Shown here piece by piece: positions 60,584 through 64,000 of a stretch of DNA of 64,000 bases (position 1 is its first letter; each line of letters begins with the position of its first letter). Source of the DNA: Pirellulales bacterium (GTDB lineage Bacteria; Planctomycetota; Planctomycetia; Pirellulales; JAEUIK01); contig JAIBBZ010000006.1 of assembly GCA_019694435.1 (NCBI GenBank), positions 167,963 through 231,962 of the forward strand, read 5' to 3'. The notes under the pieces are model-generated. The model had not been told where the DNA came from. It did no database searches and saw only the letters and a list, made by a program, of their open reading frames with translations. The position numbers and the translations under genes are program-made.

Positions 60584-62842
60584 CTACCCGACCTGGCGGA
60601 CCTGAACGCGGTTGCCGTGGACCGAAAGCACTTCGACCGTGGCACCCGCCGCGATGAACTCGCCCCCCGACAACACGTCGATCGCCCGGCCCTCGAAGCG
60701 GGCCTTGCCGCCGGGGGTGAGTTGGGTGGTCGTTACGCCGCGGCGGCCGAGCAGATGTTCGTAATGCGCCAGGGCCTCGCGAGCGGCAAGATCGTCGGCC
60801 GCCTCGCCGACCGGCGGGGCCAGGACCATGTCGTTGAGCACCGGCGCGTGCGGCAGCACGCGCCGCAAGGAAACGGCCAGGACGACGATCGACGCGGCGG
60901 CCGCCGCCACGACCAAAAGCGACTGGCTCGTTTGCACCAGTTGGTAATCGTTGCGCGGCCAGACGAACGTCTGGCTCGCCAGAATCAGCGAAGCCAGGAC
61001 CAGCGCGATCCCGCCGAGACCAAAGATGCCGAAGCCCGGGAACACAAACAATTCGCACAACACACACACGACGCCCGCGACGAACAGGACCGCTTCGAGC
61101 CAACCCGCCGTGCCACCCAGAAAGCGGCTCCAGAAGAACAACAGCACGCAAACCAGCGCGATGAATCCGCCCACGCCAAGGCCGGGCGTGTGCAGCTCGG
61201 CCCACAGCGCTGCGCCGCCGATCACCAGCAACAAATAGGCGACGGCCGGCGACTTGAGCGCGCCGATCAGGAAATGAGCCCAGCCCGGCTCGACCAATTC
61301 CGGATCGTCCTCCAGGCCGTAAAGCCGCTTGAGCTCGTCGAACCGCGCGACCGTGTGATTGGCCAGTCCCAATCCGGCCGCGCGCTGCGCATCGAGCTTG
61401 AGCACCTCGCCGGCCACGCTGACGGCCTCGCCGCGTTGCCATTGATCGGCATCGGGCAGCGACTCGGCCTGTTCGGCATCGAAGTAATCGATATACCGCG
61501 TTTGCTGTTGCGTATAGCGGTAGACGGCCGGGCTCGGCGCCACCAGCGCCGCCCCCAACGCCGGGCTGCGAAACTTGCGCGTGAGCAAATGGCTGACGGC
61601 CTTCCGGGTGTCGTCGATTTCTTCCTGGCCGGAAAAGGCATAGGCTCCCTCGCCACCCAGCTCGGCGGTCGAGCGCAACACAATCTCGTCGCACGCCAGG
61701 ACGATCATCGCGGCATCGCCCCGCGCCTCGCGATCGACGTAGGCCACCGTGCGGCAGGTGTTCGCATCGAGATCGGCCAGGAAATTGGCCAGCGCGAGGC
61801 TGTCTTTCGGCGAACCGCCCGGCGAGTCGATATTGAGAAACACGAGGTTTACCTTGCGCGCCTCGAGCGCCTCGGCGATCGTCCGCTCGACCTCGTTCAC
61901 CAAGGCCGCATGCACCGGGCCTTCGATCGCCACACGCATCGCCCGCCACCCACCTTCAAGCGAGGGGTCAGGCTGCAGGGCCGAGCGAGGCAGGCCGAAG
62001 GCTTTGGCGAGTTCGACGGTCGATGCGGCCAGGCGGCTGGCGACGCCCAGCCGGCGCGCGGTCGCCGCATCGAGCCAGTGCTGCTCGCCGGCGCGGAAAA
62101 TCGGCGTCTCCGATTGAATCGCCTTGTTCGCTCGCAGTGCCTCCAGGTCGCTCGACAGGATGAATTCGCGGCCGACCTCGGTCTCGACCTCGAGCACTTC
62201 GAGCCGCGTGTCGAGCAGCCCCAGCGCCAGCGCGACGGGCACCGTCTTGCGGCGCTCGGCGATCGACTTGTAGAGATTCAGCTCGCCGGGGCCGATCGTC
62301 TTTTCGTCGATGCCTGCTGCTCCCAGCCGCGCCTCGGGCTGCAGCACGATCTGGTCGCACGCCAGGACAGGCAGCACGGCATGGCCGGAGAGATCCTGGG
62401 GCACGTAGGCCACGGTCGTCGCGCCGGCCAGGGCTCCGCTGGAGATATAGTCGGCCAGGTCGTACGCCTTGCCCAGGTCGCTCGTGCCCGCGGTGAATTC
62501 GAAGATCAACACCGGCCAGGTGCGACCGCCGCTGCGCTTGGCGTCTTCGATCGTGCGGCCTGCGGCGCGGCGCACCTGTTGTTCGACGCGATCGGTGATC
62601 GGCGAGGGCACCGTGATCACGCGTCCTACGTAACGCTCGGCCACCTTGCCGGGCGGATGGGGCGCGTCGGCCGGCGGCTGATCCGGCGCCGGCTGTGAAG
62701 CGAGCCCGCCTGACGGGGGCGGTTCGTCGGCGGGCAAGCGGACGGCCGACAGACCGAACGCAAAGACCGCGGCGCCGACCCCACCCAGCAAGAGTCGCAG
62801 CACGCGCGTAAACCGACGGGCAGATGCCGTTCTTCGGGCCAT
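60584..62842 (-). CDS. NfeD-type membrane protein with two ClpP-like domains, apparently lacking the catalytic serine
   Basis: The 752-residue product has a signal helix (residues 10-30) and two tandem ClpP/crotonase-like domains (about 70-285 and 295-510). Several helices (about 530-660) and a C-terminal NfeD OB fold (about 690-752) follow. Domain 2 keeps NIDSPGGSP (residues 337-345), but the position of the nucleophile in 1510-N-type proteases, ten residues before the Asp of ACDEI, is Gly375. Domain 1 also has a Gly, Gly153, at the equivalent place, next to Ser152. Both may be inactive. Promoter at 62909-62936. Confidence 0.85.
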   Translation of the reverse strand: MARRTASARRFTRVLRLLLGGVGAAVFAFGLSAVRLPADEPPPSGGLASQPAPDQPPADAPHPPGKVAERYVGRVITVPSPITDRVEQQVRRAAGRTIEDAKRSGGRTWPVLIFEFTAGTSDLGKAYDLADYISSGALAGATTVAYVPQDLSGHAVLPVLACDQIVLQPEARLGAAGIDEKTIGPGELNLYKSIAERRKTVPVALALGLLDTRLEVLEVETEVGREFILSSDLEALRANKAIQSETPIFRAGEQHWLDAATARRLGVASRLAASTVELAKAFGLPRSALQPDPSLEGGWRAMRVAIEGPVHAALVNEVERTIAEALEARKVNLVFLNIDSPGGSPKDSLALANFLADLDANTCRTVAYVDREARGDAAMIVLACDEIVLRSTAELGGEGAYAFSGQEEIDDTRKAVSHLLTRKFRSPALGAALVAPSPAVYRYTQQQTRYIDYFDAEQAESLPDADQWQRGEAVSVAGEVLKLDAQRAAGLGLANHTVARFDELKRLYGLEDDPELVEPGWAHFLIGALKSPAVAYLLLVIGGAALWAELHTPGLGVGGFIALVCVLLFFWSRFLGGTAGWLEAVLFVAGVVCVLCELFVFPGFGIFGLGGIALVLASLILASQTFVWPRNDYQLVQTSQSLLVVAAAAASIVVLAVSLRRVLPHAPVLNDMVLAPPVGEAADDLAAREALAHYEHLLGRRGVTTTQLTPGGKARFEGRAIDVLSGGEFIAAGATVEVLSVHGNRVQVRQVG

Positions 62843-62908
62843 GTATTGCTGGCCAACCCAGCCACGCGAACTGATCGATGAAACGTCAACCGGGCGAGAA
62901 GCGCGTGG

Positions 62909-62936
62909 ATTATAGGACGCCCTGAAAGTCGGTCAA
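62909..62936 (-). promoter_or_regulatory. Near-consensus sigma-70 promoter of the flotillin/NfeD cluster
   Basis: Minus-strand TTGACC (62931-62936) and a perfect TATAAT (62909-62914) are separated by 16 nt. The start site would be near 62902, about 60 nt before the ATG at 62842. Confidence 0.78.
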
Positions 62937-63061
62937 ACCTCGGGCATGTACGGCCGCGACCGAACTCCCGGCGTGTAATCGACTTTACGCGCGGCACCGC
63001 GGCGAGAGTGCTCCCCGATCGGCTTCCGTCGCCCTGCAACTTCGGCGGCGTGCCAGACGGC

Positions 63062-64000
63062 CTAACGCGGCGGCTGTTGACGAGGCGGCTGACGCTGGAC
63101 CGTGTTGACCCGGGGACCGGCCGGTACGCGGTTGGCCGCCGCCGGCGGCTGAGCGCCGGGTGGGGCCGCCGGCATTTGCGGCGGCGGCGGCGCCGTCTGA
63201 GCCTGCACGAGCTTCCAGCCGCTGGGAATCTTCGGCTTCGAGAAATCGCCCTGCAGAATGCGCAACGGCGAGTTGATCGCCACTTCGTGGAACTGATGAT
63301 CGGTGAACTTCTTGCCGCCCGGCAGCACCACGCGCAGCGCGTACGGCAACAGATTCTGGCCTTTCCACTGCAGAATCAACGTCGCCATGGAGAAGTTGGC
63401 CGCGTCGCGCTGGTGGCGCGGGTAGGCCTCGATCCAGATACTGCCTTGTTGGCCGTTGCCCCGCTGATCGGCCGGCGTCACGATCCGCATCCAGTAGCGC
63501 TGCTTGAGCTTCGCCACCTCGGCATTGAACAAGAACGGTAGCGGTCCGTCGACGATCGCCTTGCCTTGCAACTCGGGCGGCAGTTGGCGCTCGATCACCT
63601 GTTTTTGCTGGGCGTCGAACTCGAACACCGATTGGCCGTCGCAAATCCAATGTTCGCCGTTGTCGACGCGATACAGGCCTTTGTCCGGCGAGCGGTATTT
63701 CAGCTCGCCCTTGGCCTGGCTGACCTTGTTGAACACCTGGTCGGTTTCCCAGCGATCGAAGGCGCAGCTCATGTCGTTGATGCCCTGCGTGGCCTGCTCC
63801 CATTGCTTGAGCACGAGGTCCAGCTCGGCCGCCTCGGCCGCCGTCAGTTGAAACGGGGCCCGCGGCGCGGGGGGCATCGGCTCGGCCGGCGCTGGCGGTG
63901 CGGTGGCCGGGGGCGGTTGGTTGGGGCGCGGCGGCGCTTGGGCCTGGCGAACCGCCTGCTGCGCGAGCGGAGGTCCGGCGGCACGGCGCGCGGGCGGTTG
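63062..64000 (-). CDS. TIGR03009-like secreted protein, 5' end outside window
   Basis: The frame is open to the window edge; 312 residues are visible and the first 40 (Pro/Ala/Gln-rich) precede an internal ATG at 63877. The region EAAELDLVLKQWEQATQGIN, DRWETDQVFNKVSQAKGELKY, CDGQSVFEFDAQQKQV and KGQNLLPYALRVVLPGGKKF matches TIGR03009, a planctomycete-expanded family with an outer-membrane lipoprotein-sorting-like fold (LolA/LolB-like). The C-terminus is Pro/Gln/Arg-rich. A signal peptide should lie beyond the window. The function is unknown. Confidence 0.82.
   Translation of the reverse strand, partial: QPPARRAAGPPLAQQAVRQAQAPPRPNQPPPATAPPAPAEPMPPAPRAPFQLTAAEAAELDLVLKQWEQATQGINDMSCAFDRWETDQVFNKVSQAKGELKYRSPDKGLYRVDNGEHWICDGQSVFEFDAQQKQVIERQLPPELQGKAIVDGPLPFLFNAEVAKLKQRYWMRIVTPADQRGNGQQGSIWIEAYPRHQRDAANFSMATLILQWKGQNLLPYALRVVLPGGKKFTDHQFHEVAINSPLRILQGDFSKPKIPSGWKLVQAQTAPPPPQMPAAPPGAQPPAAANRVPAGPRVNTVQRQPPRQQPPR

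Noticed and set aside
60617..62698. A 693-codon plus-strand frame opposite the NfeD gene
   Set aside because: It is antisense to a well-supported gene with a near-consensus promoter, and the frame has no recognisable protein features.

Overview
The window is high-GC bacterial chromosomal DNA from a planctomycete, most likely of the Pirellulales. The support is gene content: a secreted cytochrome/DUF1549/DUF1553 protein followed by a Tat-exported DUF1501 protein (35778-40394), a DUF1598 protein (29047-30420), a TIGR03009-like secreted protein (63062-64000), a PEP-CTERM protein (15960-16757), a DUF1559-like extracellular domain on an anti-sigma factor (9717-10691) and a cytochrome/WD40 protein (54429-55817). 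No rRNA, tRNA, CRISPR array, insertion sequence or prophage was seen. The assignment is inferred from families, not from a marker-gene tree.

Layout, left to right. 1-4066: lipoprotein and two permeases of a peptide-type ABC importer (plus strand). 4089-10691: minus-strand transglutaminase-like protein, an unknown protein, a membrane glycosyltransferase and an anti-sigma/DUF1559 fusion, led by its ECF sigma factor (10681-11364). 11570-13821: NCS2-like permease and PlsC-like acyltransferase. 13859-17405: DinB protein, a lower-GC orphan gene in about 1.6 kb of sparse sequence, a PEP-CTERM protein and a conserved unknown. 17652-20178: Ser/Thr kinase and FHA protein. 20264-24837: SGNH hydrolase and a glycosyltransferase/TPR protein. 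25094-28669: dnaE. 29047-30420: DUF1598 gene behind a leader with alternative hairpins. 30538-35579: minus-strand sugar ABC operon (binding protein, ATPase, permease) ending in a glycerate kinase. 35778-41299: DUF1549/1553, DUF1501 and an EamA transporter. 41335-46455: site-2 protease, HDOD/degenerate GGDEF protein and penicillin-acylase family hydrolase. 46743-49871: MalF/binding protein/MalG importer with no ATPase. 50044-51675: alkaline phosphatase. 51731-53936: ECF41 sigma factor and FAD oxidoreductase behind a perfect ECF41-type promoter. 54188-56730: YjfB-like small protein, cytochrome/WD40 protein, a 28-residue basic protein and a response regulator. 56968-62842: hydroxyisobutyrate-dehydrogenase-like enzyme and a flotillin/NfeD cluster. 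63062-64000: TIGR03009-like protein running off the window.

How the genes work together. Several units are tightly coupled by overlapping stop and start codons: dppB/dppC, malF/binding protein/malG, DUF1501/EamA, floA/257-residue protein, sigma/anti-sigma. Two sigma systems are present: an ECF sigma with a membrane anti-sigma bearing a DUF1559-like sensor, and an ECF41 sigma that probably drives its own oxidoreductase operon. The flotillin cluster (NfeD-ClpP-like protein, short NfeD, FloA, proline-rich membrane protein) has a near-consensus promoter at 62909-62936 and probably organises membrane microdomains. The strongest leads for new biology are the DUF1598 leader RNA, the ECF41 regulon site, the anti-sigma/DUF1559 fusion, the NfeD protein in which both ClpP-like domains seem to lack the serine, a leader motif shared by two envelope genes, and the 28-residue basic protein.
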